A stretch of DNA of 64,000 bases. Source: Candidatus Zhuqueibacterota bacterium (lineage in GTDB: Bacteria; BS750m-G25). Location: the NCBI GenBank assembly GCA_016783505.1, contig JADHWK010000003.1, positions 1-64,000 on the forward strand. The letters run 5' to 3'. Below, piece by piece: positions 8,316-17,329 of this stretch. Both the position numbers and the translations under genes were made by a program. Every line of letters starts with the position of its first letter. Position 1 is the first letter of the stretch. Under the pieces are notes generated by a model. It was not told the origin of the DNA and made no database searches. It saw nothing but the letters and a program-made list of their open reading frames with translations.

Positions 8316-11096
8316 TCACTTTTCTACTTGTTCCCCTCCCATCGGAATACTCACCCTCACCGTCGTTCCTTTACCTTTCCGACCGGTAATTTCCACATCT
8401 CCGCCAAAAACATATGCACGTTCTTTCATACCTATCATACCAAAAGAATCCCGGCTTTTTAATTTTTCCTGGGGAATGCCTATACCATTATCTGATATTT
8501 CAAGCAAAAGTTTACCGTCTGTTTTACTTATGTTAATTATAACTTTTGTTGCCTTTGCATGTCGGGTAACATTGACCAGGGCTTCCTGATATATTCGAAA
8601 TATTGCGATGGAACGATCTTTGTCTAATTTGATTTCCTTTAACTTAGTTGTTAATTCACATAATATTCCGGTGCGATCCTGGATTTCGTTCGCCTGCCAT
8701 TCCAGGGCTTCAAGGAGACCAAGGTTGTCAAGCACTTCCGGTCTTAATTCTGTAATTAATTCTCTGATCCTTTTAACGGTTACTCCAATAATTTCCTGCA
8801 TCGCATCAATTTCCCCCAAAAGAACTTGTAAATCTATTGATTCTTTTTTTTCTTTAATATCACGGGACATCAACGATAAATTCATTTTCAATGCTGTTAA
8901 GACCTGCCCCAACTCATCATGGATTTCTCTGGCTATGTATTTTCTTTCTTCTTCTCTCACATATTGAATGTGTGCGGAAAGATCTCGTATTTGAGCAAAT
9001 GACATTTTTAAATCTTCTTCAGCCAGCTTGCGTCCGGTGATGTCCCTGGTTACGCCCATAAATCCTATCAGTTCTCCTTCCTTCCCTTTCATCATGGATA
9101 CGCTCATCTCGACAGGAACTTTACTACCGTCCTTAATGAGAACATGATACTCTCGATCTTTGACGTATCCCTTTTCAATCACTTCTTCCATAGCGGCAAT
9201 AGCTTTTTCTCGATCTTCAGGAGCGATAAGATCAAAGGAGCTTTTTCCAATCAAGTCTGCTTTTTCATCCGTACCGTACATTTTCAGGGTTGCTTCGTTT
9301 ACATCTATGATCTTTCCTTCCAAATCACTGATTACAATACTATCTGTAGACATCTTTACAGCATTAGATAGACATATTAATTCCTCATCCGCCCGCTTGC
9401 GCTCAGTGATGTCGCGGAATATCTCTAACTTTGAGATGCTGCCATCGGGGTTTTTCAAGGGCGTGTCAATGAGGTCGTATGTCTTCTGGTTCTTAAAGGA
9501 ATACCATTCCCAACGGACAGTTTTTCCTGCAAAGACATCCTGATTCTTGCACCACGGGCAGACATCTTTTCGGTCATGAAAATATTCATAACACTTGTGC
9601 CTCTCAAATGGACCAAAGTCTTTCTTGAGCACGGGATTTACGTATTGGATATCATATTGTTGATTGACGATGTAGACCCCGTCCTCCATAGCTTCTAGAA
9701 TGTTGATAAAATTGTCGCGCTCCAGGCGCAGCGCCTCCTCCGCCTGCTTGCGCTCGGTGATGTCGCGTGCCATACCCAGACCTATATAGTGGTCAACACC
9801 CCGTTCCAGAGGAATGCCGAACGTCTCAACCCAGATTGTTTCCCCAGATTTGGTGATGAGGCGAAGTTCAACAGGATGCTCCATAACGCCTTTGGCCCAG
9901 GCATCTGCCATGCCTTTGAATACCTTTGGAATGTCCTCCGGATTAAGCATGTCTTGCATCGAGACCTTTCCAAGATCATCCCGAGTATATCCTAGCCGCT
10001 CCAGAGCGTAATCGTTGGCGTCAAGGAAGAGCCCTTGCTCATTATGTATGTAGACCATCTGAAGTCGGTTATCAAAGATCGCCTTGTACCGTCTCTCAGC
10101 CTCTTTTACTGCTTCCTCTGCCCGCTTGCGCTCGGTGATGTCACGTACCACGGCGAGAATTGCAGGTTCCCCCTGATATTCAATCCTAAGGGCATTGACC
10201 TCTACGGGAATTAACTTTCCATCCTTGCAGCTATGTAGCGACTCAACTATGGTGGGCTCTCCAGCCCATATCCTCTCTTGGTTATCCTTCATCAGTTGGT
10301 GGAAATCTGGATGTACAAGATCGGCAGGCCTCAAGCTGAAAAATTCTTCACTACTATAACCCAGACGCTGTAATGTAACTTCATTACAATCCACGAACCT
10401 TCCTTGGGAGTTTAAGACCATCACTGAGTCGTTAATGCCCTCAAAGAGCTGCCTATAGCGCCGCTCCGATTCCCGCAGCTCCTCCTCCGCCTTCTTGCGC
10501 TCGGTGATGTCCTGCAATATACCCACTAAGCGAACAGCTTTGCCATATTCTTTCTCTGTAATGCTGATGGAAGCAAGCGTAACATAACTGCCATCTTTCT
10601 TCCTAAATCGGTACTCGGCCATAGCACGATCTAACGTCTCAATAGCCTCTTGCAGAATTGATAGAACCTTATCTCTATCCTCAGGGTGTATTCTTTCTGC
10701 CCAGTCCTCAATATCAACTTTTGCGAATTCTTTCGGTGTATATCCAGTAATCTCTTTAATGGCTCCACCCCATGTGATTTTACCAGTGGCAATATCGTAA
10801 CTAAATGTAAGTGCTCTTGCTGCTTCAATTGCAGCTGATGCTTGTTTTTCACTTTTATGGAGCGCCTCCTCCGCCTTCTTGCGCTCGGTGATGAGCCTTG
10901 ATACGACGATGCCAAATATTAGGAAACATGCAATCATGACTAATCGTATATAGAGTTCATGATTAGGCACATCAGTAATCAGCAATCCCAACAATGTCCC
11001 TTCATAGAAAATGAGGTAGTCCAAAACAGCATCAACTACCCAAACTAACAGCCCTAACATAACCGAAACAGCAATGACTTTGTGTTTAGTTTTCAT
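8316..11096 (-). CDS. Multi-PAS sensor histidine kinase (HisKA_3)
   Basis: This 926-residue kinase has two N-terminal membrane helices (~8-30 and ~48-68), then five PAS/PAC modules, each ending in a DITERK-type linker (~85-200, 205-325, 330-450, 455-565, 570-700). It ends in a HisKA_3 dimerisation/phosphoacceptor helix (EEERKYIAREIHDELGQVLTALK) and HATPase_c (LVNVTRHAKATKV, DNGIGI, FGMIGMKERA). The fourth PAS has a Cys cluster (KCYEYFHDRKDVCPWC) that could bind a metal or sense redox. HisKA_3 kinases pair with NarL-type regulators, and one is encoded at 7074-7706. The DNA for the PAS linkers is itself repeated (six copies of a ~20-bp motif near CTTGCGCTCGGTGATG), so gains or losses of PAS modules by recombination are likely. 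The ATG overlaps the stop of the upstream small ORF (ATGA). Confidence 0.93.
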   Translation of the reverse strand: MKTKHKVIAVSVMLGLLVWVVDAVLDYLIFYEGTLLGLLITDVPNHELYIRLVMIACFLIFGIVVSRLITERKKAEEALHKSEKQASAAIEAARALTFSYDIATGKITWGGAIKEITGYTPKEFAKVDIEDWAERIHPEDRDKVLSILQEAIETLDRAMAEYRFRKKDGSYVTLASISITEKEYGKAVRLVGILQDITERKKAEEELRESERRYRQLFEGINDSVMVLNSQGRFVDCNEVTLQRLGYSSEEFFSLRPADLVHPDFHQLMKDNQERIWAGEPTIVESLHSCKDGKLIPVEVNALRIEYQGEPAILAVVRDITERKRAEEAVKEAERRYKAIFDNRLQMVYIHNEQGLFLDANDYALERLGYTRDDLGKVSMQDMLNPEDIPKVFKGMADAWAKGVMEHPVELRLITKSGETIWVETFGIPLERGVDHYIGLGMARDITERKQAEEALRLERDNFINILEAMEDGVYIVNQQYDIQYVNPVLKKDFGPFERHKCYEYFHDRKDVCPWCKNQDVFAGKTVRWEWYSFKNQKTYDLIDTPLKNPDGSISKLEIFRDITERKRADEELICLSNAVKMSTDSIVISDLEGKIIDVNEATLKMYGTDEKADLIGKSSFDLIAPEDREKAIAAMEEVIEKGYVKDREYHVLIKDGSKVPVEMSVSMMKGKEGELIGFMGVTRDITGRKLAEEDLKMSFAQIRDLSAHIQYVREEERKYIAREIHDELGQVLTALKMNLSLMSRDIKEKKESIDLQVLLGEIDAMQEIIGVTVKRIRELITELRPEVLDNLGLLEALEWQANEIQDRTGILCELTTKLKEIKLDKDRSIAIFRIYQEALVNVTRHAKATKVIINISKTDGKLLLEISDNGIGIPQEKLKSRDSFGMIGMKERAYVFGGDVEITGRKGKGTTVRVSIPMGGEQVEK

Positions 11097-11254
11097 GACT
11101 CCTCCTCCATCCGCTTGCCTGCCTGTTCGCCTGCCCGGCTGTTAGACGGGGCAGACAGGCGCTGGGTTTCGGCCTTTTCCAATTCATTAATTCGTTGGCG
11201 CAATTCTACCAACTTGTTTATGAGTTGATCTTTGGTTTTGCGCTCATTCTTCAT
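11093..11254 (-). CDS. Small coiled-coil ORF with in-frame repeat insertion
   Basis: This 53-residue ORF reads MKNERKTKDQLINKLVELRQ ... ELEKAETQR, then a 14-residue insert, then KRMEEES and a stop that overlaps the kinase start as ATGA. Without the insert, the ETQR-KRMEEES join restores the usual coiled-coil that precedes PAS domains (ETERKRAEE). The insert is encoded by 42 bp of a GC-rich palindromic repeat (family C). The ORF is probably translationally coupled to the kinase. It may once have been the kinase N-terminus or may be a separate helical partner. There is no direct evidence that the protein is made. Confidence 0.6.
   Translation of the reverse strand: MKNERKTKDQLINKLVELRQRINELEKAETQRLSAPSNSRAGEQAGKRMEEES
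11107..11160. repeat. Family C palindromic element
   Basis: This GC-rich inverted repeat combines GCCTGCCTG/GCCTGCCCGGC and ACGGGGCAGACAGGC around a short loop. Related sequences lie near 11320-11355, 46450-46485 and 48379-48415. Here it sits in frame inside the small coiled-coil ORF. Confidence 0.65.
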
Positions 11255-11411
11255 CTTTCATCCTGATATTTTTCTTTAATAGACAATATTTCATTCTTTA
11301 CTGAGAAAAAAGCTGCCTGTTCCTGCCCGACAGTCAGGCAGCCGGCACGGCAGATATGTCTTCATCTTTCATCAAATCATCCGTTTCTCCGAAGAACTCC
11401 TGGTTAATTTA

Positions 11412-11440
11412 ATTATACATAATTATTTTGAATTTGTCAA
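11412..11440 (-). promoter_or_regulatory. Consensus sigma-70 promoter for the PAS kinase operon
   Basis: On the minus strand, TTGACA (11435-11440), a 17-bp spacer and TATAAT (11412-11417) match both hexamers exactly. It lies about 158 bp before the start of the coiled-coil ORF and should drive that ORF, the PAS kinase and perhaps the NarL regulator. Confidence 0.85.
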
Positions 11441-11474
11441 TAAAAACTTTGCCTGTTTGAGAAAAATCGGCCAA

Positions 11475-11510
11475 ATAAAAAAACCAGCATAGAAACGGGG
11501 GGCTGGTTTT
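11475..11510 (-). terminator. Rho-independent terminator, best on minus strand
   Basis: An 8-bp stem (AAACCAGC at 11481-11488 with GCTGGTTT at 11502-11509) is followed on the minus strand by a run of seven T. It separates minus-strand transcripts arriving from the right from the kinase promoter. It also lies in the 5' region of rpmB on the plus strand, where the following T-run is weaker. Confidence 0.65.
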
Positions 11511-11522
11511 CTGAGATTTTTC

Positions 11523-11551
11523 TTGATTTTTAAGTTTTTTTTCCTTATACT
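11523..11551 (+). promoter_or_regulatory. Sigma-70 promoter for rpmB
   Basis: TTGATT (11523-11528), a 17-bp spacer and TATACT (11546-11551) lie 27 bp before the rpmB start codon. An AGGAAG ribosome-binding site follows. Confidence 0.75.
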
Positions 11552-11578
11552 TAGCCACAACATTTATAGGAAGAAAAA

Positions 11579-11827
11579 ATGGCCCGAAGATGTGACATCT
11601 GTGGTAAAGGTCCCATAACGGGACACCGGATCAGCCATTCCCACCATCTCACCAAGCGACGTTGGCTTCCAAATTTGCAGCGCGTCAGGGTGATAGTGGA
11701 CGGTCGCCCCCAGAGATTGATGGTTTGCACCAATTGTATCAAATCCGGACGGGTTCAAAAGGTCCCCCCGAGAATAAAGATTTCTAGCGAAGCCTCTCCC
11801 CAAATCGACGAGTTGGGAACAACCTAA
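11579..11827 (+). CDS. rpmB: Ribosomal protein L28
   Basis: This 82-residue large-subunit ribosomal protein is the only plus-strand gene in the window. It opens with MARRCDICGKGPITGHRISHS, the L28 signature, and keeps both Cys pairs (CDIC near the start and CTNC near residue 60), the zinc-ribbon form of L28. The RWLPNLQRVRV core is typical. The ATG at 11579 follows AGGAAG by six bases. It has its own promoter and stands apart from the neighbouring minus-strand operons. The C-terminal tail (ISSEASPQIDELGTT) is slightly longer than usual. Confidence 0.97.
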   Translation: MARRCDICGKGPITGHRISHSHHLTKRRWLPNLQRVRVIVDGRPQRLMVCTNCIKSGRVQKVPPRIKISSEASPQIDELGTT

Positions 11828-11839
11828 ACTGAATGTCTC

Positions 11840-11936
11840 GGAATTTCTAAGAAAGAGTTAAGAAGTTGCACCGAACCTTCGGGGTTATTTTCAAAAAGAA
11901 GCAGAGGGGCAGAGGTGCTGAGGAGCATAGGAGAAT
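11840..11936. repeat. Repeat accompanying the four-helix-bundle gene, copy 1
   Basis: The stretch ATTTCTAAGAAAGAG, GTTGCACCGAACCTTCGGGG and GGAGAATTCATTTACC precedes (in plus coordinates) the four-helix-bundle gene. A matching stretch lies at 33315-33445 beside a deleted copy of the same gene, so gene and flank appear to have been duplicated together. Confidence 0.65.
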
Positions 11937-12331
11937 TCATTTACCGCGCACTATTAACCAAGGCTGCGGATTGTTTATCATAGTCACCAACTTGCCCAAA
12001 ATCCTATCGTAAATTTCGTAAAGTTCTTTCCCAATCTCTCTGCTCAAATACCCACACTTCACAGCAAACTCCAACCATACTTGGGTCTCTGCTGCCTCTG
12101 CTTCAGGGTCATTCAGCTTACTAACAAAAGCCGCCTCATATCGCCTCTTCCTCCAGGCCTCTGCAATATTTGTACACACTGATCTCGATGACTTACGAAT
12201 CTGATCGGTCAACGAATACGCTCCTCTGTGGCAAATTGTTTCGATAACTCAAAAATCCTCATCGCCACATCAAAGACCATCTGATATACTTCTAATTCAC
12301 GATGACTTTGGATAACTTTCCTCTTATCCAT
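11937..12331 (-). pseudogene. Four-helix-bundle (23S-IVS type) gene with a one-base frameshift
   Basis: Starting from the ATG at 12331, the frame reads DKRKVIQSHRELEVYQMVFDVAMRIFELSKQFATEER, then hits TGA. The rest of the family pattern (TDQIRKSSRSVCTNIAEAWRKRRYEAAFVSKLND ... ETQVWLEFAVKCGYL ... LGKLVTMINNPQPW) continues in the next frame from about 12215. One missing base near 12220-12226 accounts for the break. It is either a real mutation or a sequencing error. Together the parts give the usual ~120-residue length. The gene sits 67 bp after ftsZ on the same strand. Confidence 0.8.
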
Positions 12332-12398
12332 CGGTTCTAATCTAAATTCTTTTTCCCCTCTGCTCCTCCGCCCCCTTGCTCCCCTGTCTGCCCTTTAA

Positions 12399-13562
12399 TC
12401 AGTCCATCTGTTTTCTTAAAAAAGTAGGAATATCCAGGTTGTCGGCATCTACATCGGGTTGGGGTTCTTCGTCCGGATGAACATATTCTTTGACCTCGCC
12501 GAACTCCTCCTTGCGCAGGTAGGCCGGTCGTTCATAGGGTTGCAGGTTCTGTCCCTGGAAGTCAACAAAACGATCCTCTGAGACCAGTCTTCTCCGCTTG
12601 GATGAGTCGTTGAACCCGGTGGCGATCACGGTCACCCGGATCTCATCCTTAATGCTTTCATCAATCACCGCGCCGAAGATGACGTTGGCCTCGTCCCCGG
12701 CCGCTTCGTAAATCACCGAGGTGGCGTCGTTGACGTCGTAAAGGGTCATGTCCACCCCCCCGGTAATGTTGATCAAAAGGCCCCGGGCACCGGCGATGGA
12801 AACGTCTTCCAGCAAGGGACTGGAGATAGCCTGGTGGGCCGCTTCCATGGCTCGATTCTCGCCATTGGCAACACCCACACCCATCAGTGCATCCCCCATC
12901 TCGGCCATCACCGTACGCACATCAGCGAAGTCCAGATTGATCATCCCTGGGATGGTAATGAGATCGGATATCCCCTGGGTGGCCTGCAAAAGAACCGAAT
13001 CGGCCACCTTAAAGGAATCAATTAGCGAGGTCTCTTTGGATACCACTGATAAAAGCCTCTGATTCGGTATGATGATCAAGGTATCCACTCGGTCTTTGAT
13101 CTCACGTATGCCGGCTTCGGCTTTTTCCATCCTCCTCTTCCCCTCAAAATGAAAGGGTGTGGTAACGATGGCCACCGTTAACGCCCCCAGATCCTTGGCC
13201 ACCTCAGCGATGATGGGGGCCGCTCCCGTCCCCGTCCCCCCCCCGAATCCGGCGGTTACAAACACCATGTCAGCATCGGTCAGGGCGCTCACCACCTGAT
13301 CCTTGTCTTCCTCCATGGCTTTGCGGCCTAATTCCGGGTTGGAACCCACCCCTAATCCCTTGGTAAGATCTTTCCCGATCTGGATCTTGCGGGGCGACTG
13401 GTTGGCTTCCAAAGCCTGGGCGTCAGTGTTAATAGCGATGAAATCAACCCCCGAAAGCTGGGCTGCAATCATACCGTTGATGGCATTACCCCCGGCCCCA
13501 CCAACGCCCACCACCTTCATCTTCGCCTTCAGGTCAGCAAACTCATCCAGCTCAAAAACCAT
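12399..13562 (-). CDS. ftsZ: Cell division GTPase FtsZ
   Basis: This 387-residue tubulin homologue polymerises into the Z ring at midcell. It has the GTP-binding motifs [10 protein letters not shown] (~17-26) and the tubulin signature [10 protein letters not shown] (~103-112), plus the T7-loop residues in NLDFADV. It ends with the conserved C-terminal peptide [14 protein letters not shown], which binds FtsA. The ATG follows AGGAGGGGACA. It is the last gene of the dcw cluster, 16 bp after ftsA. Confidence 0.98.
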   Translation of the reverse strand: MVFELDEFADLKAKMKVVGVGGAGGNAINGMIAAQLSGVDFIAINTDAQALEANQSPRKIQIGKDLTKGLGVGSNPELGRKAMEEDKDQVVSALTDADMVFVTAGFGGGTGTGAAPIIAEVAKDLGALTVAIVTTPFHFEGKRRMEKAEAGIREIKDRVDTLIIIPNQRLLSVVSKETSLIDSFKVADSVLLQATQGISDLITIPGMINLDFADVRTVMAEMGDALMGVGVANGENRAMEAAHQAISSPLLEDVSIAGARGLLINITGGVDMTLYDVNDATSVIYEAAGDEANVIFGAVIDESIKDEIRVTVIATGFNDSSKRRRLVSEDRFVDFQGQNLQPYERPAYLRKEEFGEVKEYVHPDEEPQPDVDADNLDIPTFLRKQMD

Positions 13563-13578
13563 TGTCCCCTCCTATTCT

Positions 13579-14829
13579 TTAGAAAAAATTGACAAACCAA
13601 GTTTTCATATGTTTAAAGATGCGGCCAAGAAACCGGCCCCGATCCCCCTGGAAAGGATAGCCGTTGCCCAGATGCCCTTTGCCGTACAAAACCAGACCCA
13701 CTCCGGTGGCAAAAATGGGGTTCTGCACCGCCTCCTTCAACCCCTTTATCCCTCTGGGAACACCGATTTTTACCGGTAGATTGAAAACATTCTCAGCCAC
13801 CTCGGCGGTTCCTTCCAGCAGGGCCGATCCACCGGTAATGACCACCCCCGAGGTCAGCAGGTCGAAATAGTCCGATTTTTTCAACTCCTTCAGGGCAATT
13901 TCTAAGATTTCTTCCACCCGGGGTTGGATGATGGCGGCCAAGACGTGACGGGACACCTCCCGGGTCGGCCTTCCCCCGACCCCGGCGATAGTGATGACTT
14001 CGTCTTCGTCCACTTTGGATTGCAGGGCACAGCCGTATTCCACCTTGATGGTCTCCGCCTGATCCATAGGGGTCCTGAGACCCAGAGCGATGTCCCGGGT
14101 GATATTTTCCCCACCGAAACCGACAACGACTGTATAACGAATGCTCCCACCAAAGAAGATGGCGATGTCGGTGGTTCCCCCACCTAGGTCAATGAGGGCC
14201 ACCCCTAGTTCCTTCTCATCCTCACCGAGGACGGCGTAACTTGAAGCTAAGGGTTCCAGTACCAGTTCCTTAACGTTCACCCCGGCCCGCCGGACGCACC
14301 GCAGGATATTCTGGGCCGAGGTCACCGCCCCGGTGATGATATGAACGTCCGCCTCCAGACGAACCCCGGAGAGGCCAACCGGGTCCTTGATCCCATCCTG
14401 GTCATCCACCACGTATTCCTGGGGCAGGACATGCAGGACCTCCCGATCAATGGGCAGAGCCACCGCCTTGGCCGCCTCGATGACCCGCCGCTGATCGTCG
14501 CGGCTAATCTCGTTATGGGCCGGGTCACGATCTGATCGGGAGATAGCAATCACCCCACGGGAGTTGATAGATCGGATGTGGTCACCGGCGATCCCGGCGA
14601 AGACCGAATTGATCTCCACCCCTGCCGTGCGCTCCGCCTCCTCAATGGCGGTTTCAATGGATTGAACGGTGCGATCAATGTTGACCACCACACCCCGCCT
14701 GAGACCCTTGGTGGGGCTCATCCCCACTCCCACGATGCTCACCCCATCATGGTCATCTGCCTCGCCGATAACAACCCCTACCTTCGTAGTACCGATATCC
14801 AGCCCCACAATCATCTCCTGACTGGTCAT
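13579..14829 (-). CDS. ftsA: Cell division protein FtsA
   Basis: This 416-residue actin-fold ATPase tethers FtsZ to the membrane. It has the phosphate-1 motif GLDIGTTKV (~9-17), phosphate-2 ALIDLGGGTTDIAIF and adenosine motif VVITGGSALLEG. A C-terminal amphipathic helix (LGRIFKHMKTWFVNFF) serves as the membrane-targeting sequence. The ATG follows GGAGAGGGGAA. It lies between ftsQ (after a repeat-filled gap) and ftsZ. Confidence 0.97.
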   Translation of the reverse strand: MTSQEMIVGLDIGTTKVGVVIGEADDHDGVSIVGVGMSPTKGLRRGVVVNIDRTVQSIETAIEEAERTAGVEINSVFAGIAGDHIRSINSRGVIAISRSDRDPAHNEISRDDQRRVIEAAKAVALPIDREVLHVLPQEYVVDDQDGIKDPVGLSGVRLEADVHIITGAVTSAQNILRCVRRAGVNVKELVLEPLASSYAVLGEDEKELGVALIDLGGGTTDIAIFFGGSIRYTVVVGFGGENITRDIALGLRTPMDQAETIKVEYGCALQSKVDEDEVITIAGVGGRPTREVSRHVLAAIIQPRVEEILEIALKELKKSDYFDLLTSGVVITGGSALLEGTAEVAENVFNLPVKIGVPRGIKGLKEAVQNPIFATGVGLVLYGKGHLGNGYPFQGDRGRFLGRIFKHMKTWFVNFF

Positions 14830-15133
14830 TTCCCCTCTCCAGAAAAAGATGTGTTTTTCCCGAATTTTATAGGACTTCGTAACTTTTCGTAACTATCCAG
14901 CCACTTACCAACAATATTCATCAGAGGAATTTCTAAGACATTTGGTTCGGTCAGGCGCCCGACTGATAACCGTTTTACGCAACCTACCCATTTTGTTAAA
15001 GTCAATTCTTATCCCGAATATTCGGGACGAGACGTTAAAATAATTCTTTTGATACCATTTCTGATAGGGGTTTAAAACTTATATCCACTAGGCACCGGAC
15101 TGATTTCTTCTTTGTGCCTTGGTGGCTGAAACA
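14830..15133. repeat. ftsA-ftsQ gap with family A and B palindromes
   Basis: This 304-bp gap has no gene. It holds the 20-bp family B palindrome TCGGTCAGGCGCCCGACTGA at 14947-14966, a perfect family A palindrome at 15012-15027 (TCCCGAATATTCGGGA), a half family B near 15087, and a CTTTGTGCCTTGGTGGCT fragment abutting the ftsQ stop. Confidence 0.8.
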
Positions 15134-15940
15134 TTATAACTTTTCTTTGATAACGATCTGATCCTCAAACCTCAGATCAATGTAGGCTAAATTCTCCAGA
15201 TTATAGTCCCGCAGCACACAGTCTAAGGCCGACCTTAACAGATCCACCATCGGCATCATGGAATGAGGGTTCATCCGGATGGGTACCCCACCATGGGTCG
15301 TATAGATGATAGGAGTCTGTGGGATACCCAGGTTGATTTCGGAGATTTGATAATAAAGGTCAACGTCGAGGGTTCTAAGCCCCCTTAGAAAATCCAGGGC
15401 CCATCGGAGTCTTGGCTCCCCTGTCCCCAAGATCGTTCCGATCGGGCGTCCAATCTCAGGGTGAAGGTTTTCAAGGCCAGTAATAATGGGCAGATCGTAG
15501 ACGTGCAGGGGCTTAAGACCGGGTAGAACGGTGCCATCCTCGGCCAGTGTCAGGGGTTCGGATTGGTTAATAAAGGCGATGGGTTGCCGTTCCCGCACAT
15601 GAACCTTTACCGTTGAAGGCAAATCTTTTCTGACCGAGACCCCCTGAATAAACGGATTCTGTTTGAGCTGTCTTATCACCTCTTTTGGGCTCACGATGAA
15701 GAGGTTTGTCCCCTGCTTAACCCCCAAACCCTCCAGGACGGCTTCCCTGGGAAGAATATGGTTCCCGGTGATTTTCACCTGCGACAAATGAAAACCCCGG
15801 TCCTGTTCAAACCAGACCTGGACCCATTTTAAGAACAGGAAAGCCAACGGCAAAATCAAAAGGACTTTTGAAAAACCCCATAATCCTGATGATGGACGTG
15901 GGTTATGTCTCAATCTCATGGTTCGGTTGAACAAGAACAT
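15134..15940 (-). CDS. ftsQ: Cell division protein FtsQ
   Basis: This 268-residue divisome protein has a short cytoplasmic tail, one membrane helix (~24-42), a POTRA domain (FHLSQVKITGNHILPREAVLEGLGVKQGTNLF, VRKDLPSTVKVHVRER) and a beta domain (~115-260). It links the early Z-ring proteins with FtsI and FtsW through FtsL. The position between murB and ftsA is canonical. The second Met (residue 7) is an alternative start. The usual ddl gene before it is absent. Confidence 0.92.
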   Translation of the reverse strand: MFLFNRTMRLRHNPRPSSGLWGFSKVLLILPLAFLFLKWVQVWFEQDRGFHLSQVKITGNHILPREAVLEGLGVKQGTNLFIVSPKEVIRQLKQNPFIQGVSVRKDLPSTVKVHVRERQPIAFINQSEPLTLAEDGTVLPGLKPLHVYDLPIITGLENLHPEIGRPIGTILGTGEPRLRWALDFLRGLRTLDVDLYYQISEINLGIPQTPIIYTTHGGVPIRMNPHSMMPMVDLLRSALDCVLRDYNLENLAYIDLRFEDQIVIKEKL

Positions 15941-16133
15941 ACTAAAGAAACTTTGAAGTTAAGATTCTGGTTACTGATGGAACCATGGAAGGTTGGAAGA
16001 ATGGAATGATGGATGGACCCCAACCCTCACTACGGTTTGTAGGCCAATCTTTCAAGAAACACCAACATAAATTAGTTTTAGAACTCCCGAGGCATGAAGT
16101 ATAAAAATCTGTGTAAATCAGTGTAATCTGTGG
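15941..16133. repeat. ftsQ-murB gap with dispersed repeats
   Basis: It contains a degenerate GGAATGATGGATGG tract, a CTACGGTTTGTAGGCC motif also found near 21000 and 57655, and an AAATCTGTGTAAATCAGTGT stretch at ~16107-16135 that recurs inverted near 36632. No gene is present. Confidence 0.6.
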
Positions 16134-17039
16134 TTAGTCAAAGCCGATCAGTTTAATCTCCAGCTCCAGTTCCACCCCGAAACGGTTCTTCACCCGCCCT
16201 TTGACTTCCTCGATTAAGGCCAGCACATCCTCCGCCCGGGCCCGTGCCAGATTTACGATGAAGTTGGCGTGTTTTTTGGAGACCATAGCATCCCCAATCC
16301 GTATCCCCTTGAGACCTGCTTCCTCGATCAGTTGGCCCGCCGGTCGGTCGATGGGGCTTTTAAACACACTCCCGGCCGAGGGGAGGGATAGGGGCTGGCG
16401 CTGTCGCCGCTCCTTCAGTAGTTGACGCATTCGCTGATTGATCAGCTCCTTCTCCCCGGGTTCCAGTCCAAAGCACGCTTCCAGCATAATATTTTTTCTT
16501 AATGTTCCCGACTGGCGATAGCCAAATCCGATCTCATCCTTTTTAAGAACCTCAATCCTGCCATCAGGGACCATGGCGGTGACGGTCCTTAGCTTGTGGG
16601 AAATTTCCTGACCAAAAGCCCCTGCATTCATGATAATAGCTCCCCCCACTGTGCCCGGGATGCCGGCCAAAAATTCCAGCCCTTTCAGGTTCTTACGGGC
16701 GCAGAAGGAGGTTAACTTTTCCAGTCCCACCCCGGCCCCAACCCGGACCCCCTGCCCCTCCACCACAATTCGGTCCCAACCTTTTTTCAGGTCAACGACA
16801 AATCCCCGAAAGCCCCGGTCGCTGACCAAAAGGTTAGTCCCGTTTCCGATGACGAACCAAGGAATTTTCCGGCCATGGACAAACCGGAACAGGTTTTCAA
16901 GATCGGTTTCGTCCTCAGGGACAAGATAAAGGTCAGCCTTTCCGCCGATGCCGTATGAAGTGTGGTCGGCTAAGGGTTCATCAGGAAATACCAGCCCCCG
17001 GAAGAACCGCTTCACCTCAAAAAGGACATTGGAAAACAT
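16134..17039 (-). CDS. murB: UDP-N-acetylenolpyruvoylglucosamine reductase MurB
   Basis: MurB reduces UDP-GlcNAc-enolpyruvate to UDP-MurNAc with NADPH and FAD, the second committed step of peptidoglycan precursor synthesis. The FAD-binding part has HTSYGIGGKADLYLVPED, VIGNGTNLLVSDRGFRG and GIPGTVGGAIIMNAGAFGQE. The catalytic Ser lies in SAGSVFKSP. The size and missing insert fit type II (short) MurB. The frame can be opened to a TTG at 17078; the ATG at 17039 is chosen here, but no clear Shine-Dalgarno supports either. murC, the usual neighbour, is missing on the upstream side. Confidence 0.95.
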   Translation of the reverse strand: MFSNVLFEVKRFFRGLVFPDEPLADHTSYGIGGKADLYLVPEDETDLENLFRFVHGRKIPWFVIGNGTNLLVSDRGFRGFVVDLKKGWDRIVVEGQGVRVGAGVGLEKLTSFCARKNLKGLEFLAGIPGTVGGAIIMNAGAFGQEISHKLRTVTAMVPDGRIEVLKKDEIGFGYRQSGTLRKNIMLEACFGLEPGEKELINQRMRQLLKERRQRQPLSLPSAGSVFKSPIDRPAGQLIEEAGLKGIRIGDAMVSKKHANFIVNLARARAEDVLALIEEVKGRVKNRFGVELELEIKLIGFD

Positions 17040-17329
17040 AAACTCAAATTGAAAACTAAGCTTTGGCAAAATGATCAAAATTTATAAATCCCCTAGCTCC
17101 AAATCCCATCCCAAAGATTCGGGACAAACAAATCGGTCAGGCGCCCAACTGATCCTAAATCTAAATTACTAAATATCCAAAACCAATTGCGTTTTGGTCC
17201 TTGGTCCCGAGTATTCGGGATTGAACATTGTTTGCCTGCCCGGCCAGGGGAATTTGGTGCTTGGAATTTGGTCCCAAGTATTCGGGATTATTGCTCAGCA
17301 TTTTAAATTTACCTAAGTTTAGTGAGAAC
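17040..17329. repeat. murG-murB gap with repeated palindromes
   Basis: This gap, where murC usually lies, contains three family A palindromes (17108-17125, 17204-17221, 17271-17288) and one family B element (17133-17152: TCGGTCAGGCGCCCAACTGA). The pieces are joined by AATTTGG-type sequence similar to 18540-18660 and 27540-27670, so these gaps share a composite repeat. No coding frame is supported. Confidence 0.75.
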
